64,000 nt of DNA from Paramacrobiotus metropolitanus (lineage: Eukaryota > Tardigrada > Eutardigrada > Parachela > Macrobiotidae): NCBI RefSeq assembly GCF_019649055.1, contig NW_026570223.1, positions 3,759,292 through 3,823,291 of the forward strand, given 5' to 3'. Below the pieces are notes generated by a model. That model searched no databases and was not told where the DNA came from. It saw only the letters and a list, made by a program, of their open reading frames with translations. Below are positions 11,181 through 22,560 of this stretch, in pieces. A program made the position numbers and the translations under genes. Numbering within the stretch: position 1 is the first letter of the stretch; every line of letters begins with the position of its first letter.

Positions 11181-12600
11181 GGTAGTGGGACTTAGAAGTT
11201 TCTTTGGTCTTGGTCTTTGGGTCAGGACCGGAACGTTGGCTCAGGTCCGGATCGCGGGTCGATGCTGGTCAGGCGTGCTAGAGCTCAGGTTTAGCGTTAG
11301 CTTCCTATGGCCCTATGTTACGTTACTGACCAGTGTGACGTCACGTACCTAGTGGTCTTGCGATTAGCTCTACGTCACGAGTAGCGTGCCGTGAGCAAAA
11401 GTGAAAAAAACAATATGACTCACTACGAGTCTTATAGCATTGGGAACTTTCCCGAATATGCTGATTGGTCGATTTTTATACGGAAGTAAACCACTCTGAC
11501 GTCACGCGACTTTTCGCGAAATTTCTGGCTGGACAAAATGGCGGTTGTTTTCGCCGAAAAAATTCAAGAAAAATCGGGGAAAATTTTTTCGAGAGTAAAA
11601 CTACACAATTCTAGTGCAGAATTTCACGAGGAATCCGAAAATGCAGGTTCTATGCAGATCGGTTGAAAGGTTCAAAAGTTATTGAATTTTAAAGGTTAGG
11701 TTCTATGGAAAACCCCGAATTTTTCGAAAGTTCTTCAAAAACCTACGACGCCACAGCAGGTCTTACCGGTCGGTTTTTCGTCCAGACAGTGCTGCTCCGT
11801 CGTCCACTTCACCCTCTTCAACCGTGAGGGCCGCAGCGTACCCGATAGGGCGCAATGGACAGTCTGCAACGTACCGAACGCAGTTTTTGCGCCGGGAGCC
11901 AAGCTGTGGGGGGTCTACTTATAGGCCGCGACCCGGATCAATGCAACCCGGTAGGGTGCTTATTTGGTCAACAGCGACGTACCGAACGCAGTTTTTGCGC
12001 CGGGAGCCAAAGCTGCGGGGGGCCTACTTATAGGCCGCGACCCGTATGATTAAATCCGTCGCGTGGCAGGCTTCCAGTGAAGCCTGTATGATCAGAAAGA
12101 TGAGGTCGCAGGATCACAGGACTACTTATAGTCGCTGTGGCAGGACTGCTTTTAGTCGCTGCGTAGTTCGACCGAGATGATGCCTCCACTGGGGTTCAGA
12201 GATCCGTCGGAAAGAATACCGAACGATACTGCTACCATGTCAGATATGACACAGAAGCAGAGAGCAAAAAGGGAGCAAATATCTCTCCTTTATTGTGAAG
12301 CAATAAAGCAACCAACAAAAACAACCAACAGAAAAACCAATGCGGAAAAGCTGTGGTGAAAGTGGCTGCCAGCGAGAAAATCAACGTAATGCCGCGGCAT
12401 GCAGCAGGTGAATCACAGCTGGTACCGCAAAGCATGGAATCGCTCGTAAGCGCTGGGCCACACCTCCAAAGTGCATAGCGACGCTTATTGGTCAGCGTGG
12501 ACAAAGTATACGCTGACGTTATCAGCGTATATGAGCGGCACGAATGGCGTGGCCATAAGCGTGCGGGCGACAGAGCAAACCACAAGAGGTGTCTACCGCC
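11181..12600 (-). other. Leader/LTR-like DNA upstream of gag, with short tandem repeats
   Basis: No coding frame is convincing here. This is where the 5' LTR and untranslated leader of the minus-strand element should lie. It contains a pair of about 67-bp repeats (11869-12044), short repeats around TTATAGTCGCTG and TTTTAGTCGCTG (12,120-12,165), and CpG-rich blocks. I could not define LTR borders or a primer-binding site. Confidence 0.4.
11869..12044. repeat. Two direct copies of a ~67-bp sequence
   Basis: Copies lie at 11869-11935 and 11977-12044. Both start ACGTACCGAACGCAGTTTTT and end with TATAGGCCGCGACCCG. They differ by a few substitutions and one indel, and are separated by 41 bp. They sit in the probable LTR or leader and could be promoter or enhancer repeats. 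Confidence 0.85.
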
Positions 12601-12619
12601 TCGAGTGAGCGGTCTCTGA

Positions 12620-13368
12620 CATCATGAACTTTTAGTTGACTAAAAGTTTAAACCGAGTCAATTTTAGCTACCAAAACTTGAAGGTTAACCGGGGTTAACG
12701 AAATTTTTTTTGGCATTTTTTTCCCAATGAAACTACGGGAAAATTACCTTATATCGCTCAAGTACGGAACTGTATATAACCTGCACCCGGGCGTAGAGGT
12801 CTTTCGCAGTTGCAGAGTGCATGCAGCAGCAAGCGGCTGTATGCGTATGCGGGCGGTTGAAAGTGTGACATTCTGCCTAATTGGCCCCCTTACCAGCTAC
12901 AATCAAACCACCGTAGTTAATACGGCCTGTTTTTATTTTACTGTCGCAATTTTTTACCATGATATTAACGGGTAATTTAACGGGTTAAATGCTGTGAAAT
13001 TTGTGATTGTGGCTTTATTGACTTGACTTCAGACTTTAGCTCTAGCATGTGTTTTACGGATGGTTCATAAATGCCGATAATAGAGTAGGCAACATTAGTA
13101 TCGTGATCTGGGTACATGAAACCGTATGAAAATAAAATCATAAAAAAATTATTTTAATTATAAGAATTATATAATTATTAGTTTCCGTTAACTTTGGTTA
13201 ACCGACTAAGAATTTTAACCAAACCACTTTTAGTCGCTAGAAGTTTCAGCCAAGAAAATTTAGCTGACTAAAAGTTTTAACCAAGCCAAGCCGATTTAGG
13301 CGGCTAAAGCTTTTAACCAAGTTTTTAGTTTAACCGAATTTAGTTTAGCTTAGTTTTTCCATCACTAA
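12620..13368. mobile_element. MITE-like element with GGTTAACC/ACTTTTAGTCGACTAAAAGT-type ends
   Basis: Both flanks carry related sequences in opposite orientation. The left has AACTTTTAGTTGACTAAAAG and GGTTAACCGGGGTTAACG. The right, reverse-complemented, has ACTTTTAGTCAGCTAAA and GGTTAACCAAAGTTAACG. The right tip reads TAGTGATGGAAAAACT on the minus strand, resembling hAT-family tips. No transposase frame is present. It lies directly upstream of the SPCS2 exons. Confidence 0.5.
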
Positions 13369-13528
13369 TTACTGCTCTTCTCTACTGCTATGTCATCGTA
13401 CGTGGTGCGCATTCGATTTTATGCCCTAATCTTACGTGATGCCTCGGCAGTACATATTTTATGACTCGTCAATTGCCGTTATGGATTCTTTGCGGTATTG
13501 CCTTTATTCTAATGGCACATTTGCGTAG

Positions 13529-14523
13529 ATTTTCACCGATGAGAACAAGCAGCACTTCGCGGAGGATTATGCCATTATGGATGGACAGCTGGTTATTAGC
13601 ACGATCTCCGTGGCTTTCTCGCTGATTGCTCTGGGCTACGATTATCTCTTCCCTTTTCCAGCATCCAAATGGGTCTTGGCGTTCTGTTCCATCTCGTATT
13701 TTATCACCGTTGGCTGCCCGACACTGTATTTGTGGTGCGTCGAAAAAGGAGTGTTTTTGGTGTTCAAGGAGGGCAAGAACATCTGGAAGGCCACGTCCAA
13801 CTTGAAAAAGTATGCGTGACGCAGCGTGAGTATGACCGGGATATGTGTTTTTGTGTATGTGTTAGTTCTCACTTAATTGGTATCTTACTCGTAGGTATTG
13901 TAATGGTGTGCAAAAATCTGAGGGGCAAGATTTGACGTGGTTAACCACTTAGACAGTTTTCGAAGCACTGAAAAATAATCGCCCTTACACGAACTTGATT
14001 AACTAAGGAACTTTGGAATTGATTTCTATTTTTACTACTGACAGAATTTATTTTATTTGCTGTCCATTTTCGTTGAATATCATGAGGACTGATGTCGCCC
14101 GCGTGAGATACAAAAATAATTAACGATGTAAGTAGATGATTTAAGCGCTAAATATGATGTAAATACGTTTTTATGGTCTCTGTAGACCTTCATACTTTTT
14201 GCATGCGCGGTGCACTAAACTAACTGAGCTCCTCATGCAGAACTAGCGTTGTTTTTGTTCGGAATCTCTGGTTTGTCCTTGTGCTTTTCCCAGCTGGACT
14301 GAACTTTTTGGAATTCAATATTTTTTGGTTTTGCAGATACGACCATATGTATACTTTGAAGCTGATGCGCCAGACAGAAGGAGCGAAACAGCCCGGCAAG
14401 GAACAGGAACTGAAGAAATCCGTTGCTGAATTTTTCGATGAAAAGGGAAATCTGGTCTTTAGTCGTTTTGAGAATGAAGTGATGTATCTCTTCCGCAGTA
14501 TTACAGACAAAAAAACGAAATAA
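13529..14523 (+). CDS. SPCS2: Signal peptidase complex subunit 2, last two exons (5' part not seen)
   Basis: SPCS2 (SPC25) is an ER membrane subunit of the signal peptidase complex, which removes signal peptides from secretory proteins. Exon A is 13529-13809 (acceptor GCGTAG, donor GTATGC) and exon B is 14337-14523 (acceptor TTTTGCAG, stop TAA 14521-14523). They join in frame within a Lys codon. The family match is clear: MDGQLVISTISVAF, DYLFPFPASKWVLAF and SISYF cover the two membrane hairpin segments, and YDHMYTLKLM plus KKSVAEFFDEKGNLVFSRFENE form the cytosolic C-terminal part. About 155 residues are seen, against 220-230 usual. The N-terminal part with the WDG..VKN..DD block is not found in the 2 kb upstream, which is transposon DNA. 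Either a long intron holds the retroelement or the gene is truncated. Confidence 0.88.
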
Positions 14524-14944
14524 TTGTCCCAGCTTTAATTTTTATGCCAGGTCTTGATGCTGTTTTTTTATTGTCTTCTATTTCCGGGCAGGCATGCTAT
14601 TTTCTATAGCATTTGCAGCATTTGCCGTTCCCTGCTTTGTATTTGGTCTACAAGTAGCAGCATTCCCATGAAATCTTTATCATTGTGACTTTATTTGACA
14701 AGTAAGAACAACAGTATGTCATATCCCACTCGTGTCCCTGTTTCCGCCAGCACGCTTCGCATTAATACAATGACAGACTTGCAACGATAACGTTCAAACG
14801 ATTAAAATTGTTACAGCTTAAAAACAGACTAATAAAACTGTTTCCAATACTCAAATAAGTTAATTCTATCTCATCGTGCGTTTCCTTAACATCAGCAGAA
14901 GTACACAACATGCGCAAATTATACCAGTTAATTTTACAGTCGAT

Positions 14945-15780
14945 CTACTCTTTTCTGGCAAGCTTCCTTCCAACTTTCAAAGGCTCAGCCGAAAACTGAC
15001 GAAGGTGGAAATAGAGGGCAAACAATATAAAATGTCCACAAGCATATACACTGAGCAAGAGTGGCCGGAGATCGGGCAGCCGAGGATAAACTGGTGCGAA
15101 ACACGCTAGCGATAAACAAGCAAATCCGGACAGAGACAAATCAATACCATCTGCAACAGGGAAAAATTCTAAATTCAACGCATTAAAAAGAAACACGAGC
15201 TGTCGGCTGCAAAACCAATATGAGTTATTAAAAAAAATTGCAAATGCAACAAGAGCCAAAAGCTGGTGCTCTTGGCCGGTGATATATTGTTCGAATTTCT
15301 CTTGGACCGACAAACAGAGCGCTAACATTTATGGGCAGATGTTCTGTCACTAAAACATAAAATACAAACTACCTAAGTACTCGCATTTGTTTTGTAACCG
15401 TTGTTCGTTACTGTTTCACTGACTTACGAGAGCCGTAAATAAATCATACTGGATTGCTTCCGTTTCATCGCGATCTCTATCTTCCGGCTCCTTGAACTTC
15501 CAGAGAATAAATGCATAGCTGAAGGCCATAAAAAGACTATCAGATCGCTACATGACTATCAGATCGCTACATCTCAGCATACCGCTACATCTCAGCTCTC
15601 TGCCGGCTGATCCAAAAAGGCTACCTTTTGAAAGAAGTTTAGTGACGTAGTTGCACATACCCCAGGAACAGCACAGTGCCAGTGTCTTGAAACATACGCT
15701 GTTCGCATATTGACAAACAGATAATAGTTTAATAATACTGACGTACAAAAACGATGCTCCAACCACAAAATAGAGGAATT
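14945..15780 (-). CDS. Possible multi-exon small membrane protein
   Basis: Three minus-strand stretches look coding. About 15765-15640 gives FLYFVVGASFLYVSIIKLL, a clear membrane helix, ending at a possible GTATGTG donor. About 15528-15428 gives MAFSYAFILWKFKEPEDRDR and ends at a perfect GTAAGT donor. 15150-14945 gives LSGFACLSLACFAPVY and a second hydrophobic run (LLLSVYACGHFILFALYFHL), ends in a basic tail, and stops at TAG 14945-14947. The phases do not join cleanly: exon 2 to the next TTTTAG acceptor meets a stop in the expected frame. I do not recognise the family. It is convergent with SPCS2, with ends about 420 bp apart. It could be a decayed gene or chance hydrophobic frames. Confidence 0.25.
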
Positions 15781-16855
15781 TAATATTTTCTATGAAGTAT
15801 GTGGAATGTCACGCATCAATTACATATCAAAATAGTACGTAAAGCGCAACTACACATGCTGCTGCTCAGGTACCAAAGTGGTCCAGATCGGTGAAGTGAT
15901 GTTGTTACTTACAGTGAATAATACTTATTACAACTCCGCTGCGCCAAAGGACTGCTACATAGATCTCCACAAGTCCCGTCTGTAATGTACCGCACCAGAC
16001 CGGCCCCGCACAGGAACGACCACTAACCAGCAACGGCTCCCGCACAACACCGCACCGCACACCAGACCGGGTCCCAACGCCACACTACACCGCACAGCAA
16101 CGTATACCACACTACACCGGTACTGTACAAAATATAAATAGTACGAGTATTGTACTTTGCACTCCTAAACAGCCTGCTTTCTGATTGAATGCAGCTAGCA
16201 TCCGGCTGCGAGCATGCATCTTGTCTGTTCAGTCATCGAACTTTGGGTCAGAAGCAACTTGTTTTTATGATTAAAACTACAGATCAGTTTACTTGTAAAA
16301 ATAGGAATGCATTACTAGATGTACCTGCTGCAAACAATGCAAGATTTATACTGGTCGGAGGAAACTTAGTAGTCGTACCGTGCTGACATCCACCGGGAAC
16401 AGCCGCGCGTAAGTGCCTTAAAAGATGTTTTTTGCATATTTAAAAACACATATTACAAATTAATACGATTATAATGACATACAGATACATGCTTCAACTA
16501 AAAAAGCGGTATTTAACATTTTTTTATGTGAAATGTGAAATTCAGCGGTTCGTAGCTTGAAATCCGTCAACTCACCGGCACGGACTACTACCGAAGGAAC
16601 GTCCGGCCTTGGAGCAACAGAATGAGCCAACCGACTCTCTCCAAGTTGACCGGCCGGATCCGACCGACCCACCCGCTCGAGAATGAGGAGACGCTGAATG
16701 CGTCGGAGGAGTTGCAGAATCGACTTTCTCCAACGACACCACATAAGTGTCACTAACTATCTCTTCGGCACCACATAAGTACCTTGAACCAGCTCGAGAA
16801 CCAACCTGGCCCGACCGTAGTAAATATAGGGTGTAAAATCATTGGATTAACCGAG
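15781..16855. other. Intergenic, no gene seen
   Basis: I find no coding frame. 15,980-16,120 is rich in ACCGCAC/CACACC motifs, followed by ACAAAATATAAATAG, which could be a TATA-like element at 16,128-16,142. 16,550-16,850 resembles the GACCGACC-rich untranslated DNA of the retroelement to its right and contains two copies of ACACCACATAAGT or GCACCACATAAGT. Confidence 0.4.
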
Positions 16856-16859
16856 TAGC

Positions 16860-19208
16860 ATGCTTTCAAGAACGGAGTGCTTAACTTTTGTTTTGATGGA
16901 CGCGAACGGAAGCGTTCACCAAGGATTGCAGAAAATGCAACGAAAACGCGTCGGCACAGGGCAGAAGATTCCCATGTGCGGAATTTATCATCACGGACGA
17001 ACAAGCCCCAAACATTGGAATGAGATCGCACGCCGAAGCGGCGGCACTTTACATAAATGTTATCGCGGGAAACTTAAGCGCAAAAAGACGCCTGGCCAGC
17101 AGCGAATGCCTAGTCGACCAGTTGGAAGCCTATGAACAGGATCATTTGGCAACCATCCACGACAACGAAGTTCCGAAGTCGTATGGACGAACACTTGTCA
17201 ACCGGTATCTTCGAGTGGCAACAGCAACAAGACCTCAAACGACAGAAAGAAAAACAGGAGAAACTTCTCGCAGTTGACGAAAAGATTGCCAAAATGAAGA
17301 TCCATCCGCCACCGACCCGTCATGAACCGAAGATAACTGTTTAATTTCAGCACCAGCACACACAGGGCGGCTCGGACTCCGAACAAGTGGTTCATAACAT
17401 ACGTGAAGTCTTTGTTGGAGACCCCAACCGATCACTCCAAAGTGTGTCAATGAAGATGAGGATACAGATGGAGGACGGAACCCAGCGGATGGTTACAGAT
17501 GGAGGACGGAACCCAGCGGATGGTTACAGATGGAGGACGGAACCCAGCGGATGGTTACCTTCACTCCGGCCACGGCAGAACAGATGAGGGCTGTCCACAG
17601 GAGGGGTTACACAAGCCCAACCAACTGTGTCCCAGCAGATTCCACCACCTGGACCATCGGCACAGCCAGTGGTCTCATCGTCGAAGTAACAGCACCAGCG
17701 CCGACCGGCTAAGAATTTGGCGGGACACGACCTCCGACACAAACTGGGCCACGATCTCCGACACAGAATCGAAGAGCAACGGGCCATCATCAGAGAGTTT
17801 AGAAAGAAAGCTACCAGACCTTCACCCGGCAGACGAACCGGATCTGGCGAAACAGGAATTGGACTGGTCGTCGACTCAATTAGTAAGTCGAAAAGGAACT
17901 TCCTCCCATCTGAACAACAGCCGGATGCCCACATGGCGGAACCTGCAGCTCAACCAGAAACTCAACCGGAGCAAATGGAAGTGGACGTGGCCGACCAGAT
18001 GGCACAGTTACCACGTTGAAGTGCCGGCCCGAGAGGACCCTTGCTACCACCTCGCCCGACAACAGGGAATCGAAATTGTCTTGCAACATCCGACTGAACG
18101 GACAAACTACATTATGGACACCATGGATTACGAAGAACGACATTGCCCACAAGTTTCGCGTATGGTGGAGAATCTACGGCAGTTCCTCATGCAATCCGGA
18201 TACCAGACGCTACTAGAACAACATCAGTGGCTGCCGGGCTTTAACATGGCTACTCACACCGACCAGAATATGGAACATCCATATGACCAAGCGAATGCGT
18301 TACCATCGATGACCGACCCGGCCCTGCTGAACGTACCGTTGTACAGCCCGGACTGGCCACGATTGAGCCAACTCGGCGTTCGGGAATGCCAGCATGACGA
18401 GTTGAAGAGCATTGCCCAGTTCGTCATCACCGACCCCCACCCGTCTTTTGTTATCACCGCAGCTCGGGCAGCCTTGGACTTGCTCCAGTATCTCCCACAA
18501 GAGGAGATGGATCTGGCCAAGAACTGCGTAGCTGCGATACTACGATACCTTTTCGCGGCGAGATTTGGCACTTACTTTTGCCATTACACCCTGTATGAAT
18601 GCTGCCGGAATCAACCGATACCACCAGCGTTTAAAACCATAGTGGCCCAACTTGGATCGGTGATGCGCAGTATCATCCCTGCCATATGGTTACGAGACCT
18701 GCTTTATACCCACGAGCGACACGCTAAGTGATACGCCTTCCGGAAGGACGAAAGAGACCCGCACGACGACGCAGCGGACTTCGTGAGGTGGTACCGCGAG
18801 AAGAAGATGATACCTAGCGGATTCACCTCACTGCCCTACGAAGAAGCGACGTCCGACGACCTGGCACCTGGTGCACGACCGCTTGCACAAAAGCTGCGGA
18901 AACAGGTAGCCCAAGCAAAGAAGTCTCAGGCGGAACATCCGGGCCATGAAACGGAAGGCGATAGTGCGTCCCAACGAAGCAGCTCTGTAAGCTGCAAACC
19001 AAAGGAGGCTTCATTACGCCCACTTCGCCGACCAAACCGGACGAAGACGAGGAAGACCACTTCGGCGGCGAACCGCCGGTCCATATTAGCTTGGAAGAAG
19101 GGAGGTTTGCACATGGAATCTAGTCCCTCACTCGAACAGCCCAAAGGGACTTTATGCCGAGAAACGGGATGGTCGAGAAACGACCCGGCTGAGAACCTGC
19201 CTAGCTGA
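16860..19208 (+). pseudogene. Gag-like coding region of a second retroelement, frame-shifted
   Basis: Coding-like text moves between frames: 17020-17180 (LVDQLEAYEQDHLATIHDNE), 17190-17340 (QQQQDLKRQKEKQEKLLAV, coiled coil), 17530-17712, 17717-18019 (PETQPEQMEVDVADQMAQL), 18015-18728 (the longest, with CQHDELKSIAQFV and LDLLQYLPQEEMDLAKN), and after an in-frame TGA at 18729-18731 a Lys/Arg/Ser-rich tail to TGA at 19206. The acidic N-terminal part, helical central part and basic C-terminal tail suggest Gag, but there is no CCHC knuckle, protease or RT. LTR-like DNA follows at about 19.5-20.9 kb in the same orientation. I do not recognise the family, and a host gene is not excluded. Confidence 0.45.
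17467..17559 (+). repeat. 31-bp tandem repeat, three copies, inside the gag-like frame
   Basis: The unit begins GATGGAGGACGGAACCCAGC and is repeated at 17467, 17498 and 17529 with essentially no divergence. As 31 is not a multiple of three, each copy is read in a different frame. Two extra copies alone (62 nt) would leave a shift. Confidence 0.95.
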
Positions 19209-20960
19209 GAGCCAGCACCGTCGAGAAGTACATAACGACACGACTTCATGCTAAATTAGGCTGTCCGTCACCGATATCAAAATCGTTAATCGTTCAGCGA
19301 AAACATAATCAGCAGAAACCAAAAGGTCAAAATTATTTTGTATAAAATAGAAAAGAGAACTGACTCTTAGATTAAAAAGGTCTAGATCTACATTGCACCT
19401 TTTTGTATAGCCGGTACCGCAAAGTTCTGTGGTACGCGTACTTAACTATTTGCAATATGCAGCCCAAGTTATGTGGGCAATTACGATTTGTTGGATAAGA
19501 AACTGGTGATTGGCTGTGGGTTGGGTTTGTTATAGCGTTAGGTCAACGAGGAGCAATTTTCCCGTTAGCCGCGCGTCCTGTTTGGCCCTACCGGGGCCTA
19601 AAACATCACAAGCTACCTTGGTCGACCATCGATGTACGGAATGGCCGACCAGTCGTCGTATACCAATACGACCGACCACTCGTCGTATACCATTGCGACC
19701 GACCACTCGTCATCATTGTGAGCGACTACAGGTCGGCTAATAGCGGAACGCTTGGCATACAGTAACTGCCGATCATCATGTGGTCGGATGGAAGTGCTAC
19801 TCCTGGCCACAGAAGCGTAAGGTAATAGTCAACCGACCATTTCCACCGACAGAACTTCAAATTTCCGACCGGACCTTCGAGCCATTTCATCTTGGATAAA
19901 GTCATAACCAGGCTCGTGATAGCAGACTGAACGATTTTAACCGACCACTTTTGAACGGAATTATTGTACCTGGCGACCACAGAAGTCGCATGACACAGGT
20001 ATGTTTCTCTCCGACCTGAATCTTGGAATTCGGAAAACTTAGCCGGATCCCCACGCCGCCGGTTGACTTACCGGTAGGCCGACCTGGGTCAACCGACCTC
20101 GGTCCACCACCCCCATTTAGATAGGATGCTTCGGCATTCGCAACCGCGACAGTGCCTCTCCATTCGCAACGGACGGATACGAATCGGAAGTAAGTGTTCA
20201 ACCGTGATTACCCGACTTAAGTGAAATTAACCGGTTACAACGGGTAACCCGGGAACCGACGCCCCGGACCCAGAACATCGGACAACATTGGACAGGAGAC
20301 GTCATCCTAGTCAGAATAAAGCTCCCGGACTGATATTTGCATTTTTTTTAGCATTTTGCTAGAATTCTTTCCTAACAAACGGAATTGTATTTGTGTAGCT
20401 GGATCTCTCTAACCGATTGTTTTGTTTGACTCTTTGCTCACTGGAATTGTGATTAAACTTTATTTCATGTTTTTCTTTTGAGCTGTATAAACTTTCATTA
20501 CATACTTTTTTTACATTTTCTCCGGTGCGAGCTAAAACATGCCGGCCAACAGACGCATTACCAGTCCAACGAAACGCCCAAGCCACTTCCGGATTTCTCG
20601 GCCGTAAGGTGCTTGCCTCTCAGGGGTCCGGAAGGCAACGATGGGACGGTCGACGAGACACCGGGCTCCCTGTTGCCAGAGGACGCGTATCGGCGATCCC
20701 ACATGGGTCCAACCAAAGAGTGTGCGGTACACTGGTGCGGTACCGAGTCTGAGCATTCTCCCGGGAGCTCGGATTCCCACCCAGAGGCATATCAGGCGTA
20801 CGAGCCTGCGCGAGGTACTCCGCCCATACTTGGCCTACTTGCACTCACGCACATGCTGTATTCGCCTCTCTCATGTACGTACATGTGCTGCTGCACTGCA
20901 CTCATCCGCTGAAGCGGATATACCGGTTATAGTCCAATTTAGGGATACCTCTCAGAAATG
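19209..20960 (+). mobile_element. LTR-like and untranslated DNA of the second retroelement
   Basis: No gene is present. 19,630-19,715 holds short imperfect repeats of GACCGACCACTCGTCGTATA. From about 20,230 the sequence matches two other places in the window: 50.8-51.3 kb (same strand) and 56.6-57.2 kb (opposite strand). Shared blocks are GGACAGGAGACGT...ATCCT...GAATAA..C(T)CCCGGA, then GGAATTGTGATTAAACTTTATTTC (shared with 57.1 kb), then ATGCCGGCCAACAGACGC...CTTCCGGATTTCT. AATAAAG at 20,316 could be a poly(A) signal. Borders are not defined. Confidence 0.6.
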
Positions 20961-21269
20961 AGTTTTCTATAGCACATTTTGTTCAGAAAAAAATCTTGCG
21001 TCGAATGCTATGTGAATCATGTGGTTCTGAGATCACGTGACCAAGTTTTGAATTTATGCAATCATTTTGTGGGAATTCAGTTAAAATTCTCTCGTGCGCA
21101 TGACGTCATATACGCGTCATAAGTTAATGGTACGTTCGATTCAGAAATGTTTTTCAGTCAAAAAGGTCAAACTGGGGTCTCAAAGGTCACTTGACTGAAA
21201 TACGTAAAATAGATACACAATGTTATCAAGTATAAATGTTATTATTTAGCCATCTAGTTTTGTCCACGT

Positions 21270-21975
21270 ACAGGTTACTCCTTTCTTTAAACGATACAGA
21301 AGTAACAGAACTAATAACTCCACAACAATAAACGAGACCATAGAAGCAACATCCCGCAACAATGTTATTCCTTTCTGTAAACGAGACCAAAGAAGTAACA
21401 CCTCACAAAAATGTTATTCCTTTCTTTGAACGGGGCCAGAGAAGTAACATCCCACAACAATGTTATTCCTTTCTTTAAGCGGGACCAGAGATGTAACACC
21501 CCACAACACTGTCACTCCTTTCTTTAAACGAGACCATAGAAGTAACATCTCACCACAATTTAATTCTTTTCTTTAAACGGGACCAGAGATGTCACCCCAC
21601 AACAATGATATTCCTTTCTTTAAACGGGACCAAAGAAGTAGCACCCCACAGCAATGTAACCCCTTTCTTTAAACGGGACCAGAGATGTAGCACACCACAA
21701 CACTGTTACTCCTTTCTTTAAACGAGACCATAGAGGTAAAATCCACAACAATGTTATTCCTTTCTTTGAGCGGGACCAAATAATTAACATTCCACAACAA
21801 CGTTATTTTTTTCTTTAAGCGGGACCAAAGAAAGAAGTAACACCCCACAACAATGTTATTTTTTATTTAAGAGAGACCAAAGAGGTAACATCCCACAACA
21901 ATGATCCTCCTTTCTTTAAACGAGACAGACGATCTGATTGCAACCCATAACACTGCAACTACTTTCCCCAAACGA
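21270..21975. repeat. 49-bp minisatellite, about 14 diverged copies
   Basis: The core CCTTTCTTTAAACGGGACCA recurs at about 21280, 21370, 21419, 21468, 21517, 21566, 21613, 21662, 21711, 21759, 21808, 21861 and 21909, i.e. every 47-53 bp. The other half of the unit reads GAAGTAACACCCCACAACAA. Copies differ by point changes and small indels. It is tandem without unique spacers. Confidence 0.92.
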
Positions 21976-22079
21976 GGCAGGTGATGTAATACGCGTCGGG
22001 TCCCTTCGCTAACATTCAATGAGGCCGAGGCTCACTCACTCACTCAGCACTCATTTCGACCACCACTAATTTCAGCAAC

Positions 22080-22560
22080 AGAACATTTAGCCATCTTCAA
22101 CTTCCCAGGTTTTCCTGGTTTTTGTTATATTGCTTAAGGTTTCTTAGTCTATTTACGTTTTCTTAGGTTGTCTTCGGTTGCATGGCTTTCTTACGGTTTC
22201 TTAAGGTTTATTTAGTTTCTTTAGATTTTTTAAGATATTCGTAGGGTTTTAGGTTATTTTTTAATTATTGCTACGTTTTCTTATGGTTTCATCAGTTTGG
22301 GTTATTTTTAAATTATTCTCAGGTAATTTTTAGGTTTCATTTTGGTTTGCTAAATGTTTACTTAATTTTCTTAGGTTATTGTTAAGTTATTCGGAAGTTT
22401 CTGATACCATCGAAACGCAGTCATAACCTAAGAAACCTAAGTAAACCTAAGAAACCCAAAGTAACCTAAGAAACCTAAGAAAACCTAGGAAACCTAAGTA
22501 ACCTAAGAGATCTAAGAACACCTAAGAAACACAACAGGCTAAGAAAAATTTGGGTGGATT
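22080..22560. repeat. TTTCTTAGG / CCTAAGAAA microsatellite in inverted orientation
   Basis: 22,100-22,400 is an imperfect run of GGTTTCTTAGGTTT words. 22,420-22,530 is its reverse complement, CCTAAGAAACCTAAGTAAAC. The two runs could fold into a long imperfect hairpin. The same 9-bp word fills the middle of several other elements in this window. Confidence 0.8.

Larger units (their letters stand above)
1..12600 (-). mobile_element. Decayed, internally deleted Ty3/gypsy-like LTR retroelement
   Basis: On the minus strand the order is leader or LTR-like DNA (about 12.6-11.2 kb), gag (11.18-7.04 kb), a short pol stub fused to the second half of an integrase (7.04-5.38 kb), then a very large third ORF (5.07 kb to beyond the window edge). 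The Ty3 assignment rests on the capsid-like region, the CCHC knuckle, the DX35E-type integrase half and the GPY/F-like module after it. Protease, reverse transcriptase and RNase H are absent. Only about 230 codons separate the gag stop from the integrase core. The block is visibly more GC-rich than the rest of the window. The left end, including any 3' LTR, is outside the window, and the right LTR border is not defined. It carries several in-frame stops and at least four frame shifts, so it cannot move on its own. Confidence 0.8.

Noticed and set aside
21270-21975. Regular 49-bp repeat resembling a CRISPR array
   Set aside because: The repeats are contiguous, with no unique spacers of constant size, they vary along their whole length, and the context is eukaryotic.
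22100-22530. TTAGG-containing runs as telomeric repeats
   Set aside because: The period is about 9 bp (TTTCTTAGG), irregular and internal to transposons. It is not the uniform 5- or 6-bp arthropod or vertebrate telomere repeat.
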